Below, in pieces: positions 36,458 through 44,763 of a stretch of 64,000 bases of DNA. Origin of the DNA: Phycisphaeraceae bacterium (GTDB lineage: Bacteria > Planctomycetota > Phycisphaerae > Phycisphaerales > SM1A02); contig SHAP01000009.1 in assembly GCA_004213555.1 (NCBI GenBank), positions 1 through 64,000 on the forward strand, in the 5' to 3' direction. A program made the position numbers and the translations under genes. Under the pieces are notes generated by a model. The model was not told the DNA's origin. It saw only the letters and a program-made list of their open reading frames with translations, and ran no database searches. Each line of letters starts with the position of its first letter. The stretch's first letter is position 1.

Positions 36458-37396
36458 TTAGTCCTGCTTTGGGGTGTCGCTGGGGATGTTGACTTCTTCG
36501 GAAGTTGAGCCTGCCTCAACGGCCTTGGCGTGATCGGTCCACTCTTCGGGGCGCAGCCGATGGGCGATCGCACCGATGATTTGGTCGGCATCCTGATGGA
36601 CGTAGTCGTCGACTTTCACCGCACGACCGTCGGCATGAACAATCTTGGCCACACTCTTGCTCATCCATCGACTCATGTCGATGTCACTGATTTCAGTGGC
36701 ACCCCATGAGCCCTGCGGGTGGTGGAAATTTCCCTCGTCATCCACGCTGTACTTTTTCCTAAGGCCGCCGATCAGTTGCAGTCCCGCCACCACCGAGTAA
36801 GGACCACACAAAATGAAGAGCCATTGCACCATCCGGTTCCACTTGTTTGGTACCGGAAACTTTTGGTAAGCGGTGATCCCATTGGAAACCCCTTCAACGA
36901 AGTTGGCAAATGAATCACTTCCCCGTGCCCACCGACCTTGACCAACCGCGAGCAATCCCGCGGCCAACCGATCGATTTCCAGACTCCAACGAAGTCTGTT
37001 CTGGGCGACGGTTCCCAATTCTGCCGTGTAGTTGAATTCCACCGAGACCAAACCTTCATCTTGGGCCCTTTGCAACTCCAATTTGAATTGAGATTCCATC
37101 TCTTGCCGAACCGACTTGAGTTCTTCAATCTCGCCCTTGGTCATACTCTCGGAAAGTTGTTGACGGGCGGCTTGCACCGCTTGCACTGCGGTTTGCAGGG
37201 CGTTGTCTTCACCATTGGCATGAGCTTCCAGGCCGGACTTCACATTGGTGAATGCAACCTGCTTTTGATAGCCCAATTCATCCATAGGGATTTTGACGGA
37301 GTAGTCGAGCCAGCCCCATACGCCAAAGACCGCACACAACACGGTCATCAAACTCATCTGGATCACCCATCGGGTTCGGGGTCGGGTTTGGATCAT
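36458..37396 (-). CDS. Membrane protein of unknown function upstream of lptB
   Basis: A 312-aa protein with one transmembrane helix near the N-terminus (about 12-31), a long, probably coiled-coil helical region (about 50-150), a second hydrophobic segment (about 188-210) and a cytosolic C-terminal domain of about 100 residues (SWGATEISDIDMSRWMSKS...) ending acidic. The topology would place the coil outside the cytoplasm. I do not recognise the family. GGAGG lies 7 bases before ATG 37396, and the stop is one base from the lptB GTG, indicating cotranscription. It could be an accessory to envelope transport, by position only. Confidence 0.75.
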   Translation of the reverse strand: MIQTRPRTRWVIQMSLMTVLCAVFGVWGWLDYSVKIPMDELGYQKQVAFTNVKSGLEAHANGEDNALQTAVQAVQAARQQLSESMTKGEIEELKSVRQEMESQFKLELQRAQDEGLVSVEFNYTAELGTVAQNRLRWSLEIDRLAAGLLAVGQGRWARGSDSFANFVEGVSNGITAYQKFPVPNKWNRMVQWLFILCGPYSVVAGLQLIGGLRKKYSVDDEGNFHHPQGSWGATEISDIDMSRWMSKSVAKIVHADGRAVKVDDYVHQDADQIIGAIAHRLRPEEWTDHAKAVEAGSTSEEVNIPSDTPKQD

Positions 37397-37425
37397 GGCA
37401 AGCCTCCGTTCAAAGGTGGGGAGTC

Positions 37426-38049
37426 TTATTCTGACTTGATCGCGGCCAATTCGCGAGCATCATCGATCAATTCGGTACTTAGTCCTGGAAGGCCATCCAG
37501 CCGGTCAAGCATGATTTCCAGCCGACGTTCCACAGAAGCGGTGGGATCATCTGCCCGCTGGGCGGCCTCCACCAGAGCTGAAAAGGCCGTCTTCCACCAT
37601 TCCAAATTTGGATGTGCAGCGTCCTTTTCAGGTTCGATGCGGGTTCGAACCACCACGCCACGGCCCAAAACGGCCACTGGGCGCTCTCCCAGTTTTGTCA
37701 TGGGTTCTCGGGCCAAAGCCAAAACAGGGACCCCGTGTTCCAAGCCGGCCGTCAGCAGTCGCCGTGCATCTGCACCCACTTGGGGAGCGGTAATCAGATG
37801 AACTCCTGGCTGAGGCACGAACTCATCGTTGGCAGGGACTTCGGTGCATTGGATGCCGTGTTTGTCTGCGTGCTCGAAGGCGGCGTTGGCACGGGCCACC
37901 CATGCCACACGAAGCTGGGTGAGTGCCTTCTCCAGCAACTCTGGATCACGCGAGCCCCGCGCAGATTCGAGGAGTCGACGCGCGTCACGTTCGGCGCTGC
38001 ACCAATCAGTGTCGAGGTTAGAAGAGTGATTTTCAGCCGATGGGTTCAT
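37426..38049 (-). CDS. Hypothetical protein, 207 aa
   Basis: A soluble 207-aa protein without signal or membrane segment. An N-terminal helical part is followed by an alpha/beta core with GVHLITAPQVGADARRLL and GVPVLALAREPM, then AVLGRGVVVRTRI and a helical C-terminus. No family is recognised. It lies between the 174-aa hypothetical gene (12 bases upstream) and the membrane protein gene, so it belongs to the lptB unit. No Shine-Dalgarno is clear before ATG 38049. Confidence 0.68.
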   Translation of the reverse strand: MNPSAENHSSNLDTDWCSAERDARRLLESARGSRDPELLEKALTQLRVAWVARANAAFEHADKHGIQCTEVPANDEFVPQPGVHLITAPQVGADARRLLTAGLEHGVPVLALAREPMTKLGERPVAVLGRGVVVRTRIEPEKDAAHPNLEWWKTAFSALVEAAQRADDPTASVERRLEIMLDRLDGLPGLSTELIDDARELAAIKSE

Positions 38050-38061
38050 GCGATTTGTCGA

Positions 38062-38586
38062 TCAACTGTCCAAAAGATCTGACACCAAATCCACTCGGAC
38101 TGGATCGGCAAAGGCGGCTCGGAATCGATCTGGAGGCGAGATTTCCAAGACCATCCGACTCGAAGGGGTCAGCACTTGGAGGGATTGTTGATCTCCTTCA
38201 CCATCGCGGGCGAGGACCTCGATCAAACGCCGCAAAAGTGGCAAATCTGCCGAATGGCAAAGCACGGGATCTCGACCGTTGCGGTGGACCGTCGCGACGT
38301 GATCGAATTCCTGCCACGCCTCGACCTCTGCCATTCCGAAGGCCACGGCATCGAGGATGTCGGACCATTTCCCAGTAGGAACGAGGAGCAGTTGATCCAA
38401 TGAAAGCCGGCTTAGGATTTCATCCAATCGGAGGGCCAAGTGCTCGGGCTCCAGTTTGAGTTCGTGGCGGGTCAAATCGGCTTGTTCCGCCAAATCGAGG
38501 CGACAGACGTGTTCATTCACGACTTCGGCTCCGATTTGGAGATTTTGCATGACTTCTTCGACTTCGGTCGACTCAACGAATTCCAC
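38062..38586 (-). CDS. Hypothetical protein, 174 aa
   Basis: A soluble acidic 174-aa protein. It has a beta-rich middle (ATVHRNGRDPVLCHSADL) and a C-terminal DPVRVDLVSDLLDS. I do not recognise the family. Start GTG 38586 is strongly supported by AGGAGG 5-6 bases upstream. It is the first gene of the unit ending in lptB and is divergent from the phosphatase gene, with 58 bases between starts. Confidence 0.68.
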   Translation of the reverse strand: MEFVESTEVEEVMQNLQIGAEVVNEHVCRLDLAEQADLTRHELKLEPEHLALRLDEILSRLSLDQLLLVPTGKWSDILDAVAFGMAEVEAWQEFDHVATVHRNGRDPVLCHSADLPLLRRLIEVLARDGEGDQQSLQVLTPSSRMVLEISPPDRFRAAFADPVRVDLVSDLLDS

Positions 38587-38631
38587 GGAATCCTCCTGTA
38601 GGACATCATCATATCGGTCCGGTCAAGGGGG

Positions 38632-38637
38632 TAGCAT
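38632..38637 (+). promoter_or_regulatory. -10-like TAGCAT, 7 nt before phosphatase ATG
   Basis: TAGCAT ends 7 bases before ATG 38645. The AGGGGG further upstream is too far from the start to serve as a usual ribosome site. Confidence 0.45.
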
Positions 38638-38644
38638 TGATGAG

Positions 38645-39106
38645 ATGTCTCGGCACATTCTGTTCATATGCACCGGAAACACCTGTCGGAGCCCTTTGGC
38701 GGAAGGGTTGGCCCGAGATTGGCTGCGTCAACAAGGGCTCGACAGCACATGGAGCGTGGGCAGTGCAGGGGTTTTCGCGGTGGATGGATCAGAACCCTCA
38801 CCAGAAGTCGCTGCGTTGTTGGCCTCTCGAGGGATCTCAGAAGTGAGCCAGTCTGCATCTTTGACTTCAGAAATGTTGCAGGCGGCTTCTGTGGTCTTTG
38901 CCATGACGGCGGCCCATGCCGAGGCCGCCCAACGCATCTTGGGGGATGCTCCAGGGCCCGCGATTCAAACCTTGGATCCTGCTGGCGATGTTCCTGATCC
39001 CATCGGGCATGGTTTTGGGGTGTATGCAGACCTGGCCGATCGATTGGACGCTGTTCTTGATCAAGTATTGAAGGAAGTGACGCATGCAAATAACGATCTC
39101 GGGTGA
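38645..39106 (+). CDS. Low-molecular-weight protein-tyrosine phosphatase family
   Basis: A 153-aa LMW-PTP/arsenate reductase-like phosphatase. The N-terminal catalytic loop CTGNTCRSP provides Cys9 and Arg15 (C-x5-R), and DVPDPIG near residue 130 supplies the general-acid Asp. The NTCRSPLAEGL form resembles YwlE-type protein-arginine phosphatases and related enzymes, so the substrate may be phosphoarginine rather than phosphotyrosine. It overlaps rpiB by 23 bases; a YwlE-RpiB neighbour order is common in bacteria. Confidence 0.9.
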   Translation: MSRHILFICTGNTCRSPLAEGLARDWLRQQGLDSTWSVGSAGVFAVDGSEPSPEVAALLASRGISEVSQSASLTSEMLQAASVVFAMTAAHAEAAQRILGDAPGPAIQTLDPAGDVPDPIGHGFGVYADLADRLDAVLDQVLKEVTHANNDLG

Positions 39107-39557
39107 CCACCGTGGCCATGATGCCGTGGAGGGTGTCGTGGGGTATCTCAACACACAGGGTCACGATGTGGTGGTGCAAGGCGCTTGTGATGGTGAAGCA
39201 TGCGATTACCCCGTGCGTTCTTTGGCCGTGGCCCAAGATGTTGCCGATGGTCGATCCGAGCTGGGCATCTTGATTTGTGGGAGTGGCATCGGCGTCTCCA
39301 TCGCAGCCAACAAGGTGAATGGGGTTCGAGCTGCTTTGGTGATGGATGCCGCCCACGCCCAAGGGGCACGTGAACACAACCATGCCAATGTGCTGTGCTT
39401 CTCCGCTGACCGAACCTCAGTGGACGTCATGTGTGAAGCGGTCGAAGCGTGGATGCACGCCAAACCTCAACCCGATCGCCATGCCCGGCGTGTCGAGCAG
39501 ATGGCTGAAATTGAACGTGGGACAAGTCCTCAGGATCAAGCTTCGAGTTCGGCGTAG
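39084..39557 (+). CDS. rpiB: Ribose 5-phosphate isomerase B
   Basis: Interconverts ribose 5-phosphate and ribulose 5-phosphate. The 157-aa product starts ITISGDHRGHD and has the signature GILICGSGIGVSIAANK (Cys of the active site), GVRAALV, and AREHNHANVLC. GGAAG lies before ATG 39084, inside the phosphatase gene, whose end it overlaps. The 3' end overlaps the convergent aminopeptidase gene by 22 bases. Length is normal for RpiB/LacB (about 150 aa). Confidence 0.95.
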   Translation: MQITISGDHRGHDAVEGVVGYLNTQGHDVVVQGACDGEACDYPVRSLAVAQDVADGRSELGILICGSGIGVSIAANKVNGVRAALVMDAAHAQGAREHNHANVLCFSADRTSVDVMCEAVEAWMHAKPQPDRHARRVEQMAEIERGTSPQDQASSSA

Positions 39558-41005
39558 CCTGCCGCCAAATCGGCCAGCAAACGAACGCCAAAGCCGGTGG
39601 GCCCTTCACAAAATTGAGCGTTCCCTTCGGTCCGAGCAACTCCTGCGATGTCCAAGTGTGCCCAAGGCATGTCTTCCGGAACGAAGTGGGAAAGGAAAGC
39701 AGCGCCCTGGATGGGGTGGCCATCTCGTTTGGGTCCGCTGTTCCACAAGTCGGCGTGGCGTGCACGCATGAAATCTTTATGGCATTCCCAAACTGGCATA
39801 GGCCAGAGTTTTTCTTCGGTGTCATCTGCGGAGAGTTCCAGTCGGTGACGCAATGATTCATCACCACAGAACATGCCGCCGCACCACGAGCCCAAGGCAA
39901 CCACGATGCCGCCGGTCAGGGTGGCCATGTCCACGATGGCCGTTGGCTCCAACTTGGTGCAAGCGTATGTGAGTGCATCGGCCATGATCAGGCGACCTTC
40001 CGCATCGGTGTTGGTCACTTCAACAGTGGCCCCATTCATCATGGTGATGATGTCGTCGGGACGGTAGGCGGCGGAATCCACCATGTTTTCCGCGCACGGC
40101 AGCAAAGCGCTGACTCGAACAGGCAAGTCTCTTTGCGCAATAAGCAGCATCGCACCCAAGACCCCAAAGCCGCCACAGCCGTCGTACTTCATGCCGAGCA
40201 TGCCGTTGTTGACTTTGAGGGAATATCCGCCGGAGTCATAAGTCATGGTTTTGCCCACGAACACCAAGTGTTCGTCTTCTGGTGCATCTTCGTGGTCGTG
40301 CTCCAAGACCACCATGCAGGATGGCGTTTCAGAGCCCTGACCCACTCCCACCAAGCCGCCCATGCCAAGGTTTTCTGCTTGACGTGCTGTAACAACTTTG
40401 ACTTTGAGCCCAACCGCTTTTGCCAATCGTTTGGCTTCAGTGGCGAACCAAGCTGGATTGCATTCGTTCGGAGGACTGGCGGCCAAGCGGCGTGCCTCGT
40501 TGACACATTCCGCCGCAAGCAAGCCGTCGTGGAGGCCTTCGCGAAATCCCGCGTCGTCGGGATCGAGACGCAAGCCGCGTCGGGATGGTTCTCGTCGGGT
40601 GGCGGTCCCGTCGTGGGCATCCGGTCGCCACGCGGCAAGACCGAGTCCCTCCCCGAAAGCTCGACCGGCGTCTTCAGCTTCGGTGGCACGCAAGATGTGG
40701 GTCACGTGGATTCGGAGAGCACTCAGTTGCAAGGCAAACGCTTTGGTCACCAAGGCGGCGCCAGCGGCTCGGAATCTTTCCACAGCAGTTTGCTCTTCGT
40801 CGCCGAGGCCCACCAACAGCATGCCTTGGGTCCAAACCACCACTTCACCCGCTTTGCCCCGGAAGGCACCGGTGGCCCGAGCTTCACGAACCGCACTGGC
40901 AACTCCTCCGCTTAGTCGATCTTTAGAGGCATCTTCAGAGAGAAGAATGACTTCCCGGGCTTGGCTGGCGCGGCTGGTTCGCTGAATTTTGAATTGTTCG
41001 TACAC
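39536..41005 (-). CDS. pepA: Leucyl aminopeptidase (M17 family)
   Basis: Two-metal cytosolic aminopeptidase. The 489-aa product has an N-terminal macro-like domain and a C-terminal catalytic domain with VGKTMTYDSGGYSLK, MKYDGCGG, and the M17 signature NTDAEGR. The Lys, Asp and Glu metal ligands are kept, though MKYDGCGG differs from the usual MKxDMxGA. GTG 41005 is preferred because GGAGG lies 5 bases upstream; a TTG at 41017 overlaps that site. It is divergent from the ThiE gene. Confidence 0.9.
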   Translation of the reverse strand: MYEQFKIQRTSRASQAREVILLSEDASKDRLSGGVASAVREARATGAFRGKAGEVVVWTQGMLLVGLGDEEQTAVERFRAAGAALVTKAFALQLSALRIHVTHILRATEAEDAGRAFGEGLGLAAWRPDAHDGTATRREPSRRGLRLDPDDAGFREGLHDGLLAAECVNEARRLAASPPNECNPAWFATEAKRLAKAVGLKVKVVTARQAENLGMGGLVGVGQGSETPSCMVVLEHDHEDAPEDEHLVFVGKTMTYDSGGYSLKVNNGMLGMKYDGCGGFGVLGAMLLIAQRDLPVRVSALLPCAENMVDSAAYRPDDIITMMNGATVEVTNTDAEGRLIMADALTYACTKLEPTAIVDMATLTGGIVVALGSWCGGMFCGDESLRHRLELSADDTEEKLWPMPVWECHKDFMRARHADLWNSGPKRDGHPIQGAAFLSHFVPEDMPWAHLDIAGVARTEGNAQFCEGPTGFGVRLLADLAAGYAELEA

Positions 41006-41063
41006 ATGGGCCTCCAAGGTCCTTCATCGGGCAAGACGGCAGATTCACACCACCGAGGCGGGC

Positions 41064-41069
41064 TATGCT
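41064..41069 (+). promoter_or_regulatory. -10-like TATGCT, 5 nt before thiE-like GTG
   Basis: TATGCT ends 5 bases before GTG 41075. The spacing is the shortest of the set, and no ribosome site is present. Confidence 0.35.
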
Positions 41070-41074
41070 CCGTT

Positions 41075-42112
41075 GTGCGCGCCGAACGACTCTTGGATGC
41101 CAACCTCAACCGGGCCCGGGAAGGGTTGCGCACTTTGGAAGAATTGGCGAGGTTGATCCTCGAAGACGCAGATCTCGCCGAGTCCTTTCGCACCCGTCGC
41201 CGTCGTTTGGGCGAGTTGGGTGAAGCACAACTGCCCGACTTGCTTCCCCAACGGAGCGCAGCCACCGATCCTGGTTTGGCACCAGAGGTCGCGGCCGGTC
41301 CCCGCCGGGACCTTTCGGGTGTTGCGGCCGCGGCCGCGGGGCGGGTGGGGGAGTCTTTGCGGGTCTTGGAAGAGGTTGGGTCGACCGTCTCTCCAGCATT
41401 TTCGGCAGGCATTCAGGCCATTCGACATGGTTGGTACGACTTGGATCGTGACCTTCGCTTGCGTTTGGGCGCTCGAGCGCCCGTGGTTCAGCCTCGACTG
41501 TGCGTGTTGCTGACCCGTGACTTGTGTCCAAGAGGAGATTGGGTTCGGATTGTCGACGCCCTGGCTGAAGCGGGAGTGGACATGGTGCAAATTCGGGAAA
41601 AATCATGTTCGGATGGTGAGCTGTTGCGCCATGCCGATGCAGTTCGATCCAGATTGCCATCTTCGACCCGGCTGGTTGTCAATGATCGCGTGGGCGTTGC
41701 CGCGGCGCTGGGAGTGGATGTCCATTTGGGGCGGGAGGATCTTCCCACTTGGGCGGCTCGAAAAATTCTGGGTCGTGATGTGCAGATTGGTCGCAGCACT
41801 TCTGGCTTGGCTGAAGCCCAGCAGGCCATCGCTGATGGCGCTGATTTGGTCGGGGTTGGCCCCATGTTTGCCAGCGCGACCAAGGACAAGCCACCGGTCG
41901 GTCCCGCTTCGGCGGGCATGGTCGCCTCAGCGGGCATCCCTCACTTGGCCATTGGGGGGGTCCATCTTCAAAATATTGACGCGCTCTGTGAACACGGGGT
42001 GGCGGGGGTTGCGATTTGCCGGGGCGTTTTGGAGGCCAGTGATGTGGCTGGTGTGGTTCACACCATTCAGTCCCGTTTTGGGTTGGTCACCGAGGACCCA
42101 TCATGCCTTTGA
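41075..42112 (+). CDS. thiE: ThiD2-ThiE-type fusion: thiamine-phosphate synthase
   Basis: A 345-aa two-domain protein of thiamine synthesis. The C-terminal part (about 145-340) is thiamine-phosphate synthase: VDMVQIREK, RLVVNDRVGVA, VDVHLGREDLP, IGRSTSG, GADLVGVGPMF and HLAIGG. The N-terminal part (about 3-125) starts RLLDANLNRAREGLRTLEE and repeats a similar motif in GRVGESLRVLEE. This matches the ThiD2 domain described as an HMP-phosphate kinase and often fused to ThiE. Together the halves would phosphorylate HMP-P and couple it to the thiazole. GTG 41075 is chosen because the domain begins there. The stop overlaps the next gene by 10 bases. Confidence 0.85.
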   Translation: MRAERLLDANLNRAREGLRTLEELARLILEDADLAESFRTRRRRLGELGEAQLPDLLPQRSAATDPGLAPEVAAGPRRDLSGVAAAAAGRVGESLRVLEEVGSTVSPAFSAGIQAIRHGWYDLDRDLRLRLGARAPVVQPRLCVLLTRDLCPRGDWVRIVDALAEAGVDMVQIREKSCSDGELLRHADAVRSRLPSSTRLVVNDRVGVAAALGVDVHLGREDLPTWAARKILGRDVQIGRSTSGLAEAQQAIADGADLVGVGPMFASATKDKPPVGPASAGMVASAGIPHLAIGGVHLQNIDALCEHGVAGVAICRGVLEASDVAGVVHTIQSRFGLVTEDPSCL

Positions 42113-42951
42113 GCGAAGCTTCGGTGATTTTGTTGGGCACGGGGACGAGTTCAGGTGTGCCTGTCCTTGGCTGTGATTGCTCGGTTTGCACCAGCACCGA
42201 TCCCCGAGACCAGCGTTTGCGGACCTCGGCCGCTTTGCGTTTTCAGGACCCGGACGGACATTTCCGGGAGATGCTCATCGATTGCGGGCCCGATTTGCGG
42301 CATCAAGCATTGCGGGCAGGCTTGCGACGGTGCGATGGCATTTTTGTCACCCACCATCATGTGGATCACATTTACGGATTGGATGAAGTACGCAGGTTCA
42401 ACGCTCTGATGAAGGAGCCGATCGATCTCTTTGCCGAAGAACGCACACTGGATGCCATTCACCGGGTGTATCGCCACATCTTTGATGCGGCCAAAAACCT
42501 CAATCCATCTTTTGTCGCCCATGTTCGGACCCACCGTGTGACCACCGACGGCTCGGTTTCTCGCATGGGGATTCGAGCCACCCCCATCCGGTTGTTGCAC
42601 GGGAAGATGCCCATCTTGGGCTGGCGATTTGATGCGGTGGATGCCTCTGGAGCGGCTCTGAACGACTTGCCAGGCCCTTTTCCATTCGCATGGTGCACCG
42701 ACTGTTCAGCCATCCCGCCAGAGTCATGGCCCCGCCTGGAGGGGCTCCGGCACCTCTTTTTGGACATGCTGCGGCCTCGCAGCCACCCCACCCACTTCTG
42801 TTTGGATGAATCTCTGGCTGTGGCCGAAAAAGTTGCGGCCAAGCAGACGTGGTTTATTCACATGAGCCACGACGTTGCCCATGCGGCTTTGGAGGCCAGT
42901 TTGCCCTCCGGCATCGCTCCAGCCTACGACGGATTGGTGGTCTCGGGCTGA
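42103..42951 (+). CDS. PhnP-like MBL-fold phosphodiesterase
   Basis: A 282-aa metallo-beta-lactamase-fold protein of the PhnP/RNase Z-like branch. The opening ILLGTGTSSGVPVLGCDCSVC (cysteines 24, 26, 29) with DPRDQRLRTS is PhnP-like, where cysteines bind a structural zinc. The metal-site motif HHHVDH is at 84-89. HMSHD and a C-terminal AYDGLVVSG fit the family. Activity is probably cyclic phosphate or phosphodiester hydrolysis; no phn genes are nearby, so a role in phosphonate breakdown is doubtful. Its ATG lies inside the thiE 3' end. Confidence 0.85.
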   Translation: MPLSEASVILLGTGTSSGVPVLGCDCSVCTSTDPRDQRLRTSAALRFQDPDGHFREMLIDCGPDLRHQALRAGLRRCDGIFVTHHHVDHIYGLDEVRRFNALMKEPIDLFAEERTLDAIHRVYRHIFDAAKNLNPSFVAHVRTHRVTTDGSVSRMGIRATPIRLLHGKMPILGWRFDAVDASGAALNDLPGPFPFAWCTDCSAIPPESWPRLEGLRHLFLDMLRPRSHPTHFCLDESLAVAEKVAAKQTWFIHMSHDVAHAALEASLPSGIAPAYDGLVVSG

Positions 42952-42982
42952 ACGGAGGGCTGCTTCCAGCGCCGCTCGGATC

Positions 42983-42988
42983 TATACT
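42983..42988 (+). promoter_or_regulatory. atpG: -10-like TATACT, 8 nt before atpG
   Basis: TATACT ends 8 bases before ATG 42997, with no ribosome binding site between. This is the best -10 consensus of the set and gives atpG its own promoter. Confidence 0.5.
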
Positions 42989-42996
42989 CTCGACCC

Positions 42997-43875
42997 ATGG
43001 CCCGTACCCGTGAAATCAAGCGTCGGATGACGGCAGTCGGCACGATTGCCCGCATCACCAAGACCATGCAAATGATCGCCACGGCGAAGTTCACCGCGGC
43101 CTTGCAAAGAGCCTCGGCAACGAAGCCTTACACCGAAACCCTTTCGGACATGGTGGCCGAACTGGCTTCCACGGTTTCTCCCGAGGAGTCAGGTTCTCCG
43201 CTGTTGAATGCCCCCACACCCGCACGCAAGCGAGAGTTGTTGTTGGTGGTCAGTTCCGACCGCGGCCTTTGTGGTGCCTACAACGCCAACGTCCTTCGGG
43301 TTGCGGCTCGGCACCTGCGTGAGCAGAAAGCCGCCGGAGTGGACACGGTGGTGGAGACGGTCGGTAAGAAAGCAGTTGGATTTTTCCAATTTCAAGGCAC
43401 GGAGATTGCCAACCGACATGAACTGGGCGACAAGCCAGCGTACGAAGCAGTGGAATCCATCGCTTCGGGATACATGGACCGATTTGCCGCCGGAGAGTTT
43501 GATGCGGTTCGTGTGGTCTTCATGAAGTTCGTGTCGAACGCCCGCCAAACCCCTGAAATTGTTCAGGTCCTTCCTTTGGAAGCCGAAACGGTCGATGAAG
43601 AATCCGCCAGCGGAAACGCGGGATGTGAGTTTTCACCTGAGCCAGCGGAGTTGCTGGCCGATTTGATCCCCCTGGCCGTGAAGAGCCGCTTGTTTCAGTG
43701 TGTAAACGACGGCGCGGTTTCAGAACAAATCATGCGAATGATTGCGATGAAGGCCGCGACCGAAAACGCACGAGACCTGCGCAAGACACTGTCTCGAGAC
43801 TTCAACCGGGCCCGACAGGGACAAATCACGACCGAATTGACCGAGATCATTTCGGGCGTGGCCGCACTCGAGTAG
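42997..43875 (+). CDS. atpG: ATP synthase F1 gamma subunit
   Basis: Central rotor shaft of F1Fo ATP synthase. The 292-aa product begins ARTREIKRRMTAVGTIARITKTMQMIATAK, the N-terminal helix typical of gamma, contains SSDRGLCGAYNANV at about residue 87-100, and ends with the long C-terminal helix ATENARDLRKTLSRDFNRARQGQITTELTEIISG. Length is normal. No other atp gene is adjacent: MBL hydrolase upstream, terminator and dockerin-tailed genes downstream. It therefore appears monocistronic with its own promoter and terminator, an unusual setting. Confidence 0.96.
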   Translation: MARTREIKRRMTAVGTIARITKTMQMIATAKFTAALQRASATKPYTETLSDMVAELASTVSPEESGSPLLNAPTPARKRELLLVVSSDRGLCGAYNANVLRVAARHLREQKAAGVDTVVETVGKKAVGFFQFQGTEIANRHELGDKPAYEAVESIASGYMDRFAAGEFDAVRVVFMKFVSNARQTPEIVQVLPLEAETVDEESASGNAGCEFSPEPAELLADLIPLAVKSRLFQCVNDGAVSEQIMRMIAMKAATENARDLRKTLSRDFNRARQGQITTELTEIISGVAALE

Positions 43876-43905
43876 GGTCAAACCCCTGAAATTTCTGATC
43901 AACCA

Positions 43906-43930
43906 ACGCCTCCTTCGGGAGGTGTTTTTT
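43906..43930 (+). terminator. Rho-independent terminator after atpG
   Basis: CGCCTCC and GGAGGTG pair around a TTCG tetraloop (43914-43917), followed by a run of T ending at 43930. It lies 30 bases after the atpG stop. Confidence 0.9.
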
Positions 43931-43942
43931 GTTGGAAAATCT

Positions 43943-43984
43943 TGGCGGATGGTTCCAAGGTCTTTCGCCGTGTTGGATGGGCCC
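43943..43984 (+). repeat. Upstream block shared by the tandem dockerin-tailed genes, copy A
   Basis: Ungapped comparison with 44764-44805 gives 30 identical bases of 42, including TTCGCCGTGT. It lies just after a terminator and before the first paralogue, so it may hold the promoter or a regulatory site. Confidence 0.5.
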
Positions 43985-44033
43985 GAATGGGAATTGACCA
44001 ACTCACTGAACCAACATCACAAGGAATACTTTC

Positions 44034-44696
44034 GTGAAAACCATCCAAACCATCGTCCTCGCTTCTGTTTCTTTGACCACTACTGTCTCCACCGCATCAA
44101 CCAGCATTATCTCTTGCATCGACTTTGAAGATTTGTCTTCCGGGGCGACCTACACCCCATTCAGCAATTTTGTCACGAACAACATTGACGTCTCGATCAC
44201 GCCGCACCCCATGGGCACCGCCTACCAAGGTGAATTGGCAACAAGCGTCCCGGCCCCGATGGGCAGCGGAAATCGCCTCTGGACCAACAACGTCGCGGCC
44301 GAGTTTTTTGCCCCGACTTCGGGATACGGTTTGGCCAAGAAAGCCAGCTTCAAATACGCCTACATGGGCGGAGCGAACTACCTGGAGGTCAATGGATTCG
44401 CCGTCACACCTTCCATGTGGAACAATTTTGGCCCCTTGTCAGGATCGTCATTCATGACCAGTTTGGGCCCCATCACCATCAGTGTCATGGAAGGCGGCGT
44501 CCCGGGCGGCTTTGTTGGGCAACTTGAAATTTCTGGGGACATCGATCGTCTGGTGGTCGCCGGCCAGGAACTGTGGCTCGATGATGTTTGCTTCGAGTAC
44601 CCCTTGGTGGCCGCAGTCGTCCCCGGCGATGCCGATGGTGACGGCAAAGTGAACTTTGCCGACATCCTCAGTGTGTTGAACAACTGGGGCCCCTGA
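44034..44696 (+). CDS. Secreted dockerin-tailed protein, paralogue 1
   Basis: A 220-aa exported protein: signal peptide (about 1-22), one predicted beta-rich domain starting CIDFEDLSSGATY and ending QELWLDDVCFEY (Cys at both ends, likely a disulfide), then a single calcium-loop tail GDADGDGKVNFADILSVLNNWG. The domain resembles carbohydrate-binding or PEP-CTERM-like beta sandwiches but I cannot name it. GTG 44034 is preceded by AAGGA 8 bases upstream. It is a clear paralogue of the next gene. The tail is of the short 'GC-type' dockerin kind seen in Phycisphaerae. Confidence 0.82.
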   Translation: MKTIQTIVLASVSLTTTVSTASTSIISCIDFEDLSSGATYTPFSNFVTNNIDVSITPHPMGTAYQGELATSVPAPMGSGNRLWTNNVAAEFFAPTSGYGLAKKASFKYAYMGGANYLEVNGFAVTPSMWNNFGPLSGSSFMTSLGPITISVMEGGVPGGFVGQLEISGDIDRLVVAGQELWLDDVCFEYPLVAAVVPGDADGDGKVNFADILSVLNNWGP

Positions 44697-44721
44697 TCCA
44701 TCCGGCTTTTCCGCTCCTTTT

Positions 44722-44755
44722 GGCCTCCCCATCGGGGAGGCCTTTGTCTTTTTTT
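44722..44755 (+). terminator. Rho-independent terminator after paralogue 1
   Basis: GGCCTCCCC (44722-44730) and GGGGAGGCC (44734-44742) form a perfect 9-bp stem with a 3-base loop, followed by TTTGTC and a seven-T run. Confidence 0.93.
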
Positions 44756-44763
44756 ACAAAAGC

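Noticed and set aside
42103-42951. Phosphonate utilisation by the PhnP-like protein
   Set aside because: No other phn gene is near, and PhnP-like phosphodiesterases occur outside phosphonate pathways.
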